Origin: Bacteroidota bacterium
Lineage (GTDB): Bacteria > Bacteroidota > Bacteroidia > Flavobacteriales > Weeksellaceae
Assembly (NCBI GenBank): GCA_023433225.1
Contig: JAEZDQ010000135.1
Span: forward strand, 1-38,544
Length of the DNA: 38,544 bases
Direction of reading: 5' to 3'
This document shows, one piece after another, positions 14,847 to 23,291 of this stretch; position 1 is the stretch's first letter, and each line of letters starts with the position of its first letter. The position numbers and the translations under genes are program-made. The notes beneath the pieces are model-generated. The model had not been told where the DNA came from, ran no database searches, and worked only from the letters and a program-made list of their open reading frames with translations.

Positions 14847-16082
14847 ATTAACCTCACCGGCAATCCCTTCAATCTTGGCTTCGTCTGATTTATTCATCAA
14901 TACTTCGTCAATCAGGTTTGCAATGGTTTGCATGTCTGCTTCCTTCAATCCGCGTGTCGTAACCGCAGCGGTTCCCAAACGAATCCCTGAAGTGACGAAT
15001 GGTGATTTATCATCAAAAGGAACCATATTTTTGTTACAGGTAATATCGGCTTTTACCAAAGCATTTTCGGCTTCTTTTCCCGAAATGTTTTTGTTCCTGA
15101 GGTCTATCAGCAGTAAATGATTTTCCGTTCCGCCGGAAATGATTTCATATCCTTTTTCCATCATGGCGCCGGCCAATGCACGGGAATTTTTGGTCACCTG
15201 CAAAATATATTGGAAATATTCATCGGTTAAGGCTTCTTCAAAAGCGACCGCTTTCCCCGCAATTACGTGTTCCAGCGGGCCGCCCTGCATTCCGGGAAAT
15301 ACAGCAGCATTCAGAAGTTGCGACATCATTTTGGTTTCTCCTTTTGGCGTTTTATGGCCCCAAGGATTCTCAAAATCTTTCCCCATCATAATGATTCCAC
15401 CACGCGGGCCACGTAAAGTCTTATGGGTGGTCGAAGTGATGATATGGCAATGTGGAAGCGGATCGTTTAAAATTCCTCTGGCAATCAACCCTGCCGGATG
15501 CGCTATGTCGGCCAGCAACAAGGCTCCGATTTCATCGGCCACTTCCCTGAATTTTGCATAATCAATATCGCGCGAATATGCAGATGCCCCGCAAATAATC
15601 ATTTTCGGCTTCTCTTTCAATGCGGTTTCACGCATGGCATCATAATCAATGCGACCCGTTTCTTTGTCCACACCGTAAAAAGAAGTTTGGTAAAGGATAC
15701 CGGAAAAATTCACAGGCGATCCATGAGTCAAATGCCCGCCGTGCGAAAGGTCGAACCCCATTACCTTATCGCCTGCGTTCAAACATGCCAAATACACGGC
15801 GGCATTTGCCTGAGAGCCGCTATGGGGCTGCACATTCGCGTATTCCGCATTGAACAAATGCTTTAACCTTTCAATGGCCAAGGTTTCAATTTCATCAACC
15901 ACTTCACAACCTCCGTAATACCGTTTGCCGGGATAACCTTCCGCATATTTATTAGTCAGTACCGAACCCATCGCCTTCATCACATTGTCACTTACATAGT
16001 TTTCAGAAGCAATCAGCTCCAGTCCGATGGTTTGTCTTTCCCTTTCTTCTTCAATCAGGTCGAAAATTATATCTTGTGCCAT
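14811..16082 (-). CDS. glyA: Serine hydroxymethyltransferase
   Basis: A 423-residue cytosolic PLP enzyme that converts serine and tetrahydrofolate to glycine and 5,10-methylene-THF. Family features are continuous: ERERQTIGLELIASENYVS at the N-terminus, NKYAEGYPGKRYYGGCE, the aromatic/PLP region SHGGHLTHGSPVNFSG, DIAHPAGLI and the PLP lysine in STTHKTLRGPRGG. Length is normal for the family. The C-terminal ELMQDKPLFVM is shared at DNA level with the FAD-protein gene 3.6 kb away; the glyA frame remains intact, as expected when an element integrates into a gene's 3' end while restoring it. It is divergent from anmK, with its promoter -7 element at 16103-16110. Confidence 0.97.
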   Translation of the reverse strand: MAQDIIFDLIEEERERQTIGLELIASENYVSDNVMKAMGSVLTNKYAEGYPGKRYYGGCEVVDEIETLAIERLKHLFNAEYANVQPHSGSQANAAVYLACLNAGDKVMGFDLSHGGHLTHGSPVNFSGILYQTSFYGVDKETGRIDYDAMRETALKEKPKMIICGASAYSRDIDYAKFREVADEIGALLLADIAHPAGLIARGILNDPLPHCHIITSTTHKTLRGPRGGIIMMGKDFENPWGHKTPKGETKMMSQLLNAAVFPGMQGGPLEHVIAGKAVAFEEALTDEYFQYILQVTKNSRALAGAMMEKGYEIISGGTENHLLLIDLRNKNISGKEAENALVKADITCNKNMVPFDDKSPFVTSGIRLGTAAVTTRGLKEADMQTIANLIDEVLMNKSDEAKIEGIAGEVNELMQDKPLFVM

Positions 16083-16102
16083 TATCTTAATTTTTGGAAG
16101 TT

Positions 16103-16110
16103 CAAAAGTA
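16103..16110 (-). promoter_or_regulatory. glyA promoter -7 element
   Basis: On the minus strand TACTTTTG, a full match to TAnnTTTG, 20 bp upstream of the glyA ATG. A TTG lies 22 bp further upstream (complement of 16133-16135), within the usual -33 spacing for Bacteroidota. Confidence 0.6.
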
Positions 16111-16134
16111 CTGAATTTTATATACTTTTAAGCA

Positions 16135-17187
16135 ATGAAAACCTATAATGTAATCGGATTGATGTCGGGGACTTCTTTGGACGGACTGGATATTTGTTAT
16201 GTGAAATTCAATTACCCTTCTTTATCCTTCGAAATCCTTGCGGCAAATACAATGGCCTACCCAAAGGATTGGATTTTGAAATTGAAAGATGCCATTCATT
16301 TGTCAGGCAATGAATTGTGTAAACTGGATATGGATTATGGTTTTTATTTGGGCGAAACCGTTCGCTCGTTCCTAAGGGAATACAATATCGAAAACGTAGA
16401 TTTAATCGCATCTCACGGCCATACCGTTTTCCATAACCCCAAAGAAAGATATACCCGTCAAATCGGGAATGGCGCGGCAATCCATGCCGAAACAGGTCTC
16501 AAAACCATCTGTGATTTCCGGGTGCAGGACGTGGCTTTAGGCGGCCAAGGTGCTCCCCTCGTGCCGATTGGCGATGAAATTCTTTTTGGGCAATATGAAG
16601 CATGCCTGAATTTAGGCGGTATTTCGAATATTTCTTTCAGAAAAAACAATGAACGAATTGCATTTGACATTTCTCCTTTTAATTTGGTTTTGAATTATTT
16701 AGTGGAAAAAACAGGAAAACTTTTTGATGAAGACGGTACTTTGGCGAAATCGGGAAAAGTCAATATTGAATTATTGAATCAGCTTAATTCGCTGGCATAT
16801 TACAAAGCCCCATCACCGAAGTCTTTGGGCATTGAGTTTTGCTATTCAAATGTTTTTCCGCTGATTGAGGAATCGGCTTTGGAAACCAAAGATTTACTCG
16901 CCACTTTTGTGGAACATTTCGCTTTTCAAATTGCAGAAGTTTTCAATAAAAATAGCATCAAAAACGTATTGGTAACGGGCGGCGGAACTTATAACAAATT
17001 TTTTATTGAAACATTAAAAGGTAAAACTGCCACTAAGATTATTTTACCCGAAAATCAAATCATTGATTACAAAGAAGCCTTGGTTTTTGCGCTGATGGGC
17101 GTTTTGAAATCGGAGGAGGAAATAAATGTTTTGAAATCGGTCACGGGGGCTCAAAAAAATCACTGTTCGGGAATTGTATATGGATGA
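16135..17187 (+). CDS. anmK: Anhydro-N-acetylmuramic acid kinase
   Basis: A 350-residue cytoplasmic kinase that opens and phosphorylates 1,6-anhydro-MurNAc from recycled peptidoglycan to MurNAc-6-phosphate. The N-terminal ATP-site motif GLMSGTSLDGLD (about 8-19), IASHGHTVFHNP, GGQGAPLVPIGDE, LNLGGISNIS and the late LVTGGGTYNKF are all family signatures. Length (350) is close to the usual 360-370. The start is 47 bp from the divergent glyA start. The NarL-type regulator at 17207 begins 19 bp after its stop and may be cotranscribed, though no functional link is evident. Confidence 0.95.
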   Translation: MKTYNVIGLMSGTSLDGLDICYVKFNYPSLSFEILAANTMAYPKDWILKLKDAIHLSGNELCKLDMDYGFYLGETVRSFLREYNIENVDLIASHGHTVFHNPKERYTRQIGNGAAIHAETGLKTICDFRVQDVALGGQGAPLVPIGDEILFGQYEACLNLGGISNISFRKNNERIAFDISPFNLVLNYLVEKTGKLFDEDGTLAKSGKVNIELLNQLNSLAYYKAPSPKSLGIEFCYSNVFPLIEESALETKDLLATFVEHFAFQIAEVFNKNSIKNVLVTGGGTYNKFFIETLKGKTATKIILPENQIIDYKEALVFALMGVLKSEEEINVLKSVTGAQKNHCSGIVYG

Positions 17188-17206
17188 TTTTATTTAATTT
17201 TAAACA

Positions 17207-17857
17207 GTGAATATTCGGGTAGCCATAGCAGAAGACAACTTTTTCCTGACCAAGGTCATCGAAGAAAAATTATCGTTTTTCAATGACCTAAAGCTGAAGT
17301 TCACCGCGGTGAACGGACAGGAATTGCTCGCCAAACTCAAAAAAGACCCGGTGGTGGATTTGATTTTGATGGACTTGGAAATGCCGGTGATGGACGGGAT
17401 TGAAGCTACCGCGGAAGTCCGGAAACGCTATCCGCAAATCAAAATCGTGATGCTCACGGTTTTTGACAATGACGAAAACATTTTCAATTGCATCAAAGCG
17501 GGAGCCGATGGTTACCTCCTCAAAGAAACCGAACCTCAAACCCTTTACAAAGGAATTCTGGAAACCCTCAATGGTGGCGCAGCCATGACACCATCCATCG
17601 CGCTTAAAACATTGAAATTATTGCGGAATCCTGTGGATTTTCAAAACCATTCTCCGGAAGAAGAAGTAAAACTTTCCGCCCGGGAAATTGAAGTATTGGA
17701 GCAATTGAGCAAAGGGCTAAGCTACAGCATCATTGCCGAAAATCTTTTTCTTTCGCCCAGCACCGTACGGAAACACATCGAAAACATTTACAAGAAACTT
17801 CAGGTGCACAATAAGCTGGAGGCTATTCAGAAAGCGGAACGCAACAAACTCATTTAA
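17207..17857 (+). CDS. NarL/LuxR-family response regulator
   Basis: A 216-residue response regulator starting at GTG (17207); no ATG is near the receiver start. The receiver domain has ED at 9-10, phospho-acceptor Asp56 in LILMDLEMPVMDG, Thr84 and Lys106 in YLLKE. The C-terminal LuxR helix-turn-helix (about 150-216) reads LSAREIEVLEQLSKGLSY and SPSTVRKHIENIYKKLQV. Its kinase is probably the TPR histidine kinase at 18761, which has a HisKA_3-type dimerisation helix that pairs with NarL-type regulators. One lipoprotein gene lies between them and may be a target. The signal is unknown. Confidence 0.93.
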   Translation: MNIRVAIAEDNFFLTKVIEEKLSFFNDLKLKFTAVNGQELLAKLKKDPVVDLILMDLEMPVMDGIEATAEVRKRYPQIKIVMLTVFDNDENIFNCIKAGADGYLLKETEPQTLYKGILETLNGGAAMTPSIALKTLKLLRNPVDFQNHSPEEEVKLSAREIEVLEQLSKGLSYSIIAENLFLSPSTVRKHIENIYKKLQVHNKLEAIQKAERNKLI

Positions 17858-17966
17858 TCGTTTCCATAATTATTTCTTCGCTAATTCATTCAAAATAGGG
17901 CAAATGCCGTATTGTCTGAAGGGAAAGGAAATCTAAAATTTGCATCAAATCATTAAACAAATAATT

Positions 17967-18482
17967 ATGAAAACGATTAAACAACTTGGCTTATTTGCTT
18001 TTTTGCTTGCCGCAACATCCATCCTGAATTTTTCTTGCAAAAGTGATGATGACGGAGGTGGAGGCGGAGCTGCGGCGGAAGGGACGATTTCAGCCAAAGT
18101 GAATGGAAACCAATTCAATTCCTTATCGATGACGACCTCGGGCACCATGGCCGGAAGCACGCTATCCTTTTTGGGTTCCAGCACGGACGGCAAAGCCATA
18201 CAGTTTGTAGTGAATGGGATTGACGGAACCGGAACTTACCAAATTGGTGGCGGAGCCAATATTTCGGTGGCGGCTTCCTACACTGAAGTGAACATCAACA
18301 ACCCTTCAAACACACAAATTTGGCAAGCTCCTTTTGACGATTCCGTAGCGGGTGAAATCAGCTTTTCAGAAGTTTCGGCCAATAAGGTAAAAGGAACCTT
18401 CTCTTTTCAGTGTAAAAATGTCAACGGGGACGGAAGCGTGAAAAATGTTACCGAAGGCTCATTCAACGTAAACTTGCAATAA
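17967..18482 (+). CDS. DUF6252-type lipoprotein
   Basis: 171 residues from the ATG at 17967; the in-frame ATG at 17940 adds only nine polar residues before the signal peptide MKTIKQLGLFAFLLAATS and is not used. Lipobox LNFSC gives Cys24, followed by KSDDDGGGGG, a surface-export-like acidic and flexible linker. The remainder (ISAKVNGNQFNS ... FQCKNVNGDG ... VTEGSFNVNLQ) matches the small beta-sandwich of DUF6252 lipoproteins, whose function is unknown. It lies between a NarL-type regulator and the TPR histidine kinase, so it may be regulated by or linked to them. Confidence 0.8.
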   Translation: MKTIKQLGLFAFLLAATSILNFSCKSDDDGGGGGAAAEGTISAKVNGNQFNSLSMTTSGTMAGSTLSFLGSSTDGKAIQFVVNGIDGTGTYQIGGGANISVAASYTEVNINNPSNTQIWQAPFDDSVAGEISFSEVSANKVKGTFSFQCKNVNGDGSVKNVTEGSFNVNLQ

Positions 18483-18760
18483 AACCAAACCACCTAAACT
18501 TTCTTTTTGGGTATTCTCTCTAACAACAACCTAATGCCGACATTTTTGAGTTAATTAATGTGGTTTGAGTAAGCGCAGTGGCAGCAAAAAATTAAGTAAG
18601 ATTCTAATAATTTGATTAAATTTGAATTGGCTGTCATTGCGTTTTTTCAAGATAAGCGAAACCAAAAACTGATAGAGACATAATTCCGTCAGGTAATTTG
18701 AATCACCTGAATTAATTTATTTTGATTGGTTAAAATCCCTACTAAAACTTCAATTTCCCA

Positions 18761-20629
18761 ATGCGCATGAAAACAATCGGATTTTTAATTTTACTACTGG
18801 CTGGTTTCAACTTGCATGCGCAACAGGGAAATATCCAAAACCTAACCGAAAACGCCTTAAAAATATACCGGACGGACACCCCGCGTGCGCTCGCACTATT
18901 GGAAGAAGCCAAAGACCAAGCTCAATCTGATTTGGACAATCAATACATCCACAATGGTTTGGGGATTGTTTACCGTTTTTTGGGAGAATTTGAAAAAGCC
19001 CGGCAACATTCCATCAAAGTACTCGGTTCCAAAGACCCGAAGCTAAGGGCATCCGCTTACAATAATTTAGGTGCCTGTAACCGTTCTTTGGGAAAATACG
19101 AAGAAGCTGTGAAATTCTACATCCATGCGCTGCGCGAGTACGACCAGCTCAATATGGAGGAGGAATACGCCACCGTAAGCAGTAATTTGAGCGTGGTTTA
19201 CAACAGCCTCGGGTTATATGAAAAAGCCAAAAGTTATAACCATTCCGCCATCCGGACTTTCCAAAAAATCAAACATCAAAAAGGCTTATCAGAGGCTTAT
19301 AATAATTTTGCCATGATTCTGGTGAACCAAGACAGTTTGGACCAAGCACTAAATTATTTCACCCAATCCCTTGACATCGAAAGAGAATTAAAGGACCGGA
19401 AGGGAATTTCGGAATCGCTGAACAATGTGGGCGGAGTTTATTATTACCAAGGAAAAATCAATGAAGCCTTGGCGATTTTCAAAGAGGTTTTAGAGATTGA
19501 AAAGTCAATTGACAACCTCGGCGGCGTCTCTTCTACTTACAATAATATCGCACAGCTGCTGATGGAAAGCCACGATTACAGCCTTGCCAAACAATACATC
19601 GACTCGGCCTACACTTATTCAAAGAAAAACAAAATATCGGATGACTACCTCATCAGCCTTGAAAATTACATTCAATACAATGAAAATTTAGAACAGCATA
19701 AGAACGCTAACCGTTATTATAAAATTTACAAAAAAGTTTCGGACAGCATCAGACAGGAGAGCAACCTCCGGCAATTGCACGAAACCGAAGCCAAGTTCCA
19801 AACCGAAAAGAAAGAAAAAGAAATTTTGGTACAAAGGGCGCAAATGGCGGAAGATCGGTTGAAAATCGAAAGAAAGAACCAATTGATCCTCGGCATCATC
19901 GGGCTTGCACTGTTGGGGGGCTTGATTGGTTTCCAATTTTACCGCGTACAAAAGATACGGAACAAACAATTGGAAAAAGAGAACCAACTCAAAGACGCGC
20001 TTCTTGAAATTGAAACCCAGAACAAGTTACAGGAGCAAAGACTCCGGATTTCCCGTGACCTGCACGACAACATCGGTTCCCAACTTACCTTTATCATTTC
20101 TTCCATAGACAATCTCAAATACATTTGGGGTAAAGAGAGCCCGGAAATCGCCAAACGGTTGGAAGACATCAGTTTCTTTACGCGCCAAACGATTTCGGAA
20201 CTTCGGGATACCATCTGGGCGATGAACAAGGATGACATTTCGGCCGGCGACCTGAAAATCCGGATTAATAATTTTCTGGAAAACGCGCGTTCAGCGACCC
20301 ACGGCATTGAGTTCAAATTTGAAACTGATGAGCAGGTTGATGAAGAGCATAAATTCTCCGCTTTGGAAGGAATCAACCTGTACCGGGTCGTTCAGGAAGC
20401 GGTCAACAACGCCATCAAACATGCCCAAGCTACCCAAATCCAAGTCAAAATCAACCAAAAAGGCAAACGGTTTTTCATTGAAATAACGGACAATGGAAAA
20501 GGCATTGATGAAGGCGACCTCAGCACCGGAAACGGCCTGCACAACATCCATAAACGGATGACCGAAATCGGCGGCGGCGCAAGTTGGGTCAGCGGCGGTA
20601 ATGGTACAAGGATTAAACTCGATATTTAA
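18761..20629 (+). CDS. TPR-containing membrane sensor histidine kinase (HisKA_3 type)
   Basis: A 622-residue kinase. A signal peptide (ending LHAQQ, about residue 21) places the first half in the periplasm, where at least five TPR units (about 60-290, with repeated AYNNLG, SEAYNNFA, SESLNNVGGVYYYQGK, STYNNIAQLL) form a superhelix. A coiled coil (about 335-375), a membrane helix (about 374-394, ILGIIGLALLGGLIGFQFY), a second coiled coil, the phospho-accepting His435 in RISRDLHDNIGSQLTF and an HATPase domain with NNAIKHA, ITDNGKGID and GNGLHNI follow. The regulator at 17207 is its likely partner. The ligand of the TPR sensor is unknown. The start may be Met1 or Met3. The 278 bp in front hold only a weak inverted repeat (TCAGGT/ACCTGA, 18689-18710). 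Confidence 0.93.
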   Translation: MRMKTIGFLILLLAGFNLHAQQGNIQNLTENALKIYRTDTPRALALLEEAKDQAQSDLDNQYIHNGLGIVYRFLGEFEKARQHSIKVLGSKDPKLRASAYNNLGACNRSLGKYEEAVKFYIHALREYDQLNMEEEYATVSSNLSVVYNSLGLYEKAKSYNHSAIRTFQKIKHQKGLSEAYNNFAMILVNQDSLDQALNYFTQSLDIERELKDRKGISESLNNVGGVYYYQGKINEALAIFKEVLEIEKSIDNLGGVSSTYNNIAQLLMESHDYSLAKQYIDSAYTYSKKNKISDDYLISLENYIQYNENLEQHKNANRYYKIYKKVSDSIRQESNLRQLHETEAKFQTEKKEKEILVQRAQMAEDRLKIERKNQLILGIIGLALLGGLIGFQFYRVQKIRNKQLEKENQLKDALLEIETQNKLQEQRLRISRDLHDNIGSQLTFIISSIDNLKYIWGKESPEIAKRLEDISFFTRQTISELRDTIWAMNKDDISAGDLKIRINNFLENARSATHGIEFKFETDEQVDEEHKFSALEGINLYRVVQEAVNNAIKHAQATQIQVKINQKGKRFFIEITDNGKGIDEGDLSTGNGLHNIHKRMTEIGGGASWVSGGNGTRIKLDI

Positions 20630-20639
20630 ATATTATCTT

Positions 20640-20647
20640 TAAATTTG
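20640..20647 (+). promoter_or_regulatory. nhaA promoter -7 element
   Basis: TAAATTTG, a full match to TAnnTTTG, 20 bp before the nhaA ATG. No clear TTG is found at the -33 distance. Confidence 0.45.
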
Positions 20648-20667
20648 TCGGAAATCAAAACGGCAAA

Positions 20668-22008
20668 ATGGATTCCAATTCCAAACAACCTCCCATTGAT
20701 TACCTTTTAACCCCCTTCAACCGGTTTATCCGAAAGGAAACCACGGGCAGTATGGTTTTGTTTGCGGCGACGGTTTTGGCGTTACTCTTAGCCAACTCGT
20801 CTATTGCCGCTGATTACCATCATTTTTTTAACCAAACATTGGGCATTCAGTTTAACGGTGATTCCTTTTTGAACCTTTCTTTACACCATTGGATTAATGA
20901 CGGATTGATGGCGGTGTTTTTCTTTGTGGTCGGATTGGAATTGAAACGGGAAATCGTGGCGGGAGAATTGTCCAATCCAAGCAAAGCAATGGTTCCGATA
21001 GCCGCTGCAATAGGCGGTATGATTGTTCCTGCCTTGATTTATTTTTCACTCAATCCGACAGGTGAAGCTTCACGGGGTTGGGGAATCCCAATGGCGACGG
21101 ACATTGCCTTTGCATTGGGTGTATTGTATTTATTGGGCAACAGGATTCCGTTGGCATTAAAAGTTTTTTTAACTGCTTTGGCCATCGTAGATGACTTGGG
21201 GGCTGTATTGGTCATCGCATTTTTTTATACTTCCGAGATTTCAATTCAAAACCTAATAATCGGCCTTTCCTTTGTGGGTGTGATGTATTTGGGAAATAAA
21301 CTGGGCATCCGTAACTTCTTATTTTACTTGATTCTGGGCGTTTTGGGGGTATGGCTTGCCTTTCTTTTATCGGGCGTGCACGCCACAATCGCAGCAGTAT
21401 TGGCCGCGTTTACCATTCCAGTCGATGTGCGAATTAAGGAAACGGTCTTTACTGAAAAAATAACTATTCTCCTCAAGCGCTTTCAGTCTTTGGATTCAAG
21501 GAATCAAATTCCTGTATTGACTAATGAACAAATGGCTGTACTGGAAGAAGTCAAATCGGCCACTGATCAGGCGGTTTCTCCACTTCAGAGGTTGGAACAC
21601 GCTTTGCACCCTTGGGTGAGTTTTTTGGTAATGCCATTGTTTGCATTGGCCAACGCAGGGATTTCATTGTCCTTTGATTCCGAAAGTTTATTCTCTACCA
21701 ACATCGCATTCGGCGTGGCCTTAGGATTATTATTGGGCAAGGTCGTCGGTATTGTTTTGTTTTCTTTATTGGTTTGCGGATTCAATCCCCGAAGGTTGCC
21801 CGATGGGATTTCTTTAAAGAATTTGATTGGGGTCAGCTTTTTGGCATCAATAGGTTTTACGATGTCCATGTTTGTGTCAGAACTGGCTTTTGAGGATGCG
21901 GCTCACAATTTACAAGCCAAGGTAGGGATTTTTGCCGCTTCGCTTGTGGGTGGTATTGCAGGCTATCTCTTCTTAAAATTTTCCAATCCACAAACGATTA
22001 ACAAGTGA
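20668..22008 (+). CDS. nhaA: Na+/H+ antiporter NhaA
   Basis: A 446-residue inner-membrane antiporter that expels Na+ (or Li+) against protons for pH and sodium homeostasis. Family signatures are LHHWINDGLMAVFFFVVGLELKREIVAGEL, GWGIPMATDIAFALGVL and the ion-binding Asp pair near residues 175-176 in TALAIVDDLGAVLVIAFFYT; the late GFTMSMFVSELAF also fits. It is longer than E. coli NhaA (388) because of a charged cytoplasmic loop (about residues 260-310), common in this phylum. Its stop TGA overlaps the GTG start of folC by 4 bp, so the two are translationally coupled. Confidence 0.97.
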   Translation: MDSNSKQPPIDYLLTPFNRFIRKETTGSMVLFAATVLALLLANSSIAADYHHFFNQTLGIQFNGDSFLNLSLHHWINDGLMAVFFFVVGLELKREIVAGELSNPSKAMVPIAAAIGGMIVPALIYFSLNPTGEASRGWGIPMATDIAFALGVLYLLGNRIPLALKVFLTALAIVDDLGAVLVIAFFYTSEISIQNLIIGLSFVGVMYLGNKLGIRNFLFYLILGVLGVWLAFLLSGVHATIAAVLAAFTIPVDVRIKETVFTEKITILLKRFQSLDSRNQIPVLTNEQMAVLEEVKSATDQAVSPLQRLEHALHPWVSFLVMPLFALANAGISLSFDSESLFSTNIAFGVALGLLLGKVVGIVLFSLLVCGFNPRRLPDGISLKNLIGVSFLASIGFTMSMFVSELAFEDAAHNLQAKVGIFAASLVGGIAGYLFLKFSNPQTINK

Positions 22009-23222
22009 CTTACGAACAAGCTCAAAAATGGTTGTACCAAAAACTCCCAATGTTTCAGAGGATTGGGCCGGAAGCTTATCGGAAAGATTTAAAGAACATC
22101 AGGGAGCTGAGCGCATTTCTTGGAAACCCGCATTTGAAATTCCCATCTGTCCATGTTGCAGGCACCAATGGCAAAGGGAGTTGTTCGCACCTCTTGGCCT
22201 CTGTTTTACAGGAAGCGGGTTACCACACTGGATTGACCACCTCTCCTCATTTGGCTGATTTCAGGGAGCGAATAAGGGTAAACGGACAAATTTGTCGGAA
22301 AGATTTTGTCATTGACTTTGTAGAAAGGATTGCAGACCTGACAGAATCATTGGAAGCCTCGTTTTTTGAAGTTTCAATCGCCATGGCTTTTGAATATTTT
22401 GCACAGGAAAAAGTGGACATCGCCATTGTAGAAACGGGTTTGGGCGGCAGGTTGGATTCGACCAATATCATCAATCCGTTGGTATCGGTCATTACCAACA
22501 TCGGATTGGACCATACCCAATTTCTGGGAGATACATTGGGTAAAATCGCGGTGGAGAAAGCAGGTATCATCAAACCGGGCGTACCGGTGGTAATTGGCGA
22601 ATCTCATCCTGAAACGCGGAAAGTCTTTGAAGCGAAAGTCAAGGAAAGTAAATCTGAAATTGTATTTGCGGAAGAAAAAAAATCCGAGGATTATGACTCT
22701 GATTTAAAAGGTTCTTACCAATTTAAAAACAAACGAACCGTACTTGCAGCGATTGAATTTTTACAACAAAAAGGTTTTGTTATCCTAACGGAAAACATCC
22801 AAGAAGGTTTTTTGAAAGTCGTTCCGAACACCGGTTTGCGCGGTCGCTGGGAAGTCTTGGGTGAAAAACCGTTGACCGTGGCAGACACGGCCCATAACCT
22901 TCACGGGCTAATGGAGGTTTTAAAGCAAATTCTTCAAACACCTTATGAAAAATTGCATCTGGTATTGGGTTTTGTAAACGACAAAGACGTAGCTTCTCTG
23001 GTTCAGATGTTTCCAAATGACGCGGTCTATTATTTCAGCGCGCCGGAGGTGCCCAGAAAACTGACTGTAGAGAAACTCCGCGAAACGGTGCCTGCAGAAC
23101 TGGACGCTTCTTATTACCCTTCGGTTTCTGCAGCATTGAAAGCAGCCCGATCAAAAGCTTCGGTAAAAGACTTCATTTTCATCGGTGGAAGTACGTTTGT
23201 GGTGGCGGAGGTTGTGGATTGA
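22005..23222 (+). CDS. folC: Folylpolyglutamate synthase / dihydrofolate synthase
   Basis: A 405-residue Mur-ligase-family enzyme that adds glutamate to dihydropteroate and/or folates with ATP. It starts at GTG (22005), overlapping the nhaA stop. The P-loop is VAGTNGKGSCSHLL (about residue 50), followed by TSPHLADFRERIRVNG, EVSIAMAFEYFA, VETGLGGRLDSTN, TNIGLDHTQFLG and GIIKPGVPVV, all FolC signatures. The C-terminal domain contains VADTAHNLHGLM. Length is normal for the family. Pairing with nhaA is not a metabolic link. Confidence 0.96.
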   Translation: MTYEQAQKWLYQKLPMFQRIGPEAYRKDLKNIRELSAFLGNPHLKFPSVHVAGTNGKGSCSHLLASVLQEAGYHTGLTTSPHLADFRERIRVNGQICRKDFVIDFVERIADLTESLEASFFEVSIAMAFEYFAQEKVDIAIVETGLGGRLDSTNIINPLVSVITNIGLDHTQFLGDTLGKIAVEKAGIIKPGVPVVIGESHPETRKVFEAKVKESKSEIVFAEEKKSEDYDSDLKGSYQFKNKRTVLAAIEFLQQKGFVILTENIQEGFLKVVPNTGLRGRWEVLGEKPLTVADTAHNLHGLMEVLKQILQTPYEKLHLVLGFVNDKDVASLVQMFPNDAVYYFSAPEVPRKLTVEKLRETVPAELDASYYPSVSAALKAARSKASVKDFIFIGGSTFVVAEVVD

Positions 23223-23261
23223 AATTCCTTTAAAATAACGAAAAGTAACATCAAATTTCAG

Positions 23262-23269
23262 TAGGTTTG
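23262..23269 (+). promoter_or_regulatory. -7 element of the TlpA-like lipoprotein gene
   Basis: TAGGTTTG, a full match to TAnnTTTG, 22 bp before the ATG at 23292. Confidence 0.5.
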
Positions 23270-23291
23270 ACATGGTTAAATCCATTGAAGT

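Noticed and set aside
16123..16130. TACTTTTA as anmK -7 element
   Set aside because: It ends 4 bp before the start codon, which would need a leaderless transcript, and has one mismatch; too weak to list.
17895..17914. ATAGGGCAAATGCCGTAT as a further copy of the AGG-N6-CCTAT dyad
   Set aside because: The half-sites are two bases further apart and the right half is CCGTAT, so it does not fit the set; noted only as similar.
18483..18760. 278-bp gap before the TPR histidine kinase
   Set aside because: Only a weak inverted repeat (TCAGGT/ACCTGA at 18689-18710) and a half motif TCCCTA are present; no RNA fold, promoter consensus or small gene can be supported.
22005..22008. 4-bp overlap of nhaA stop and folC start as a functional link
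   Set aside because: Overlap indicates translational coupling only; such overlaps are common and the products share no pathway.
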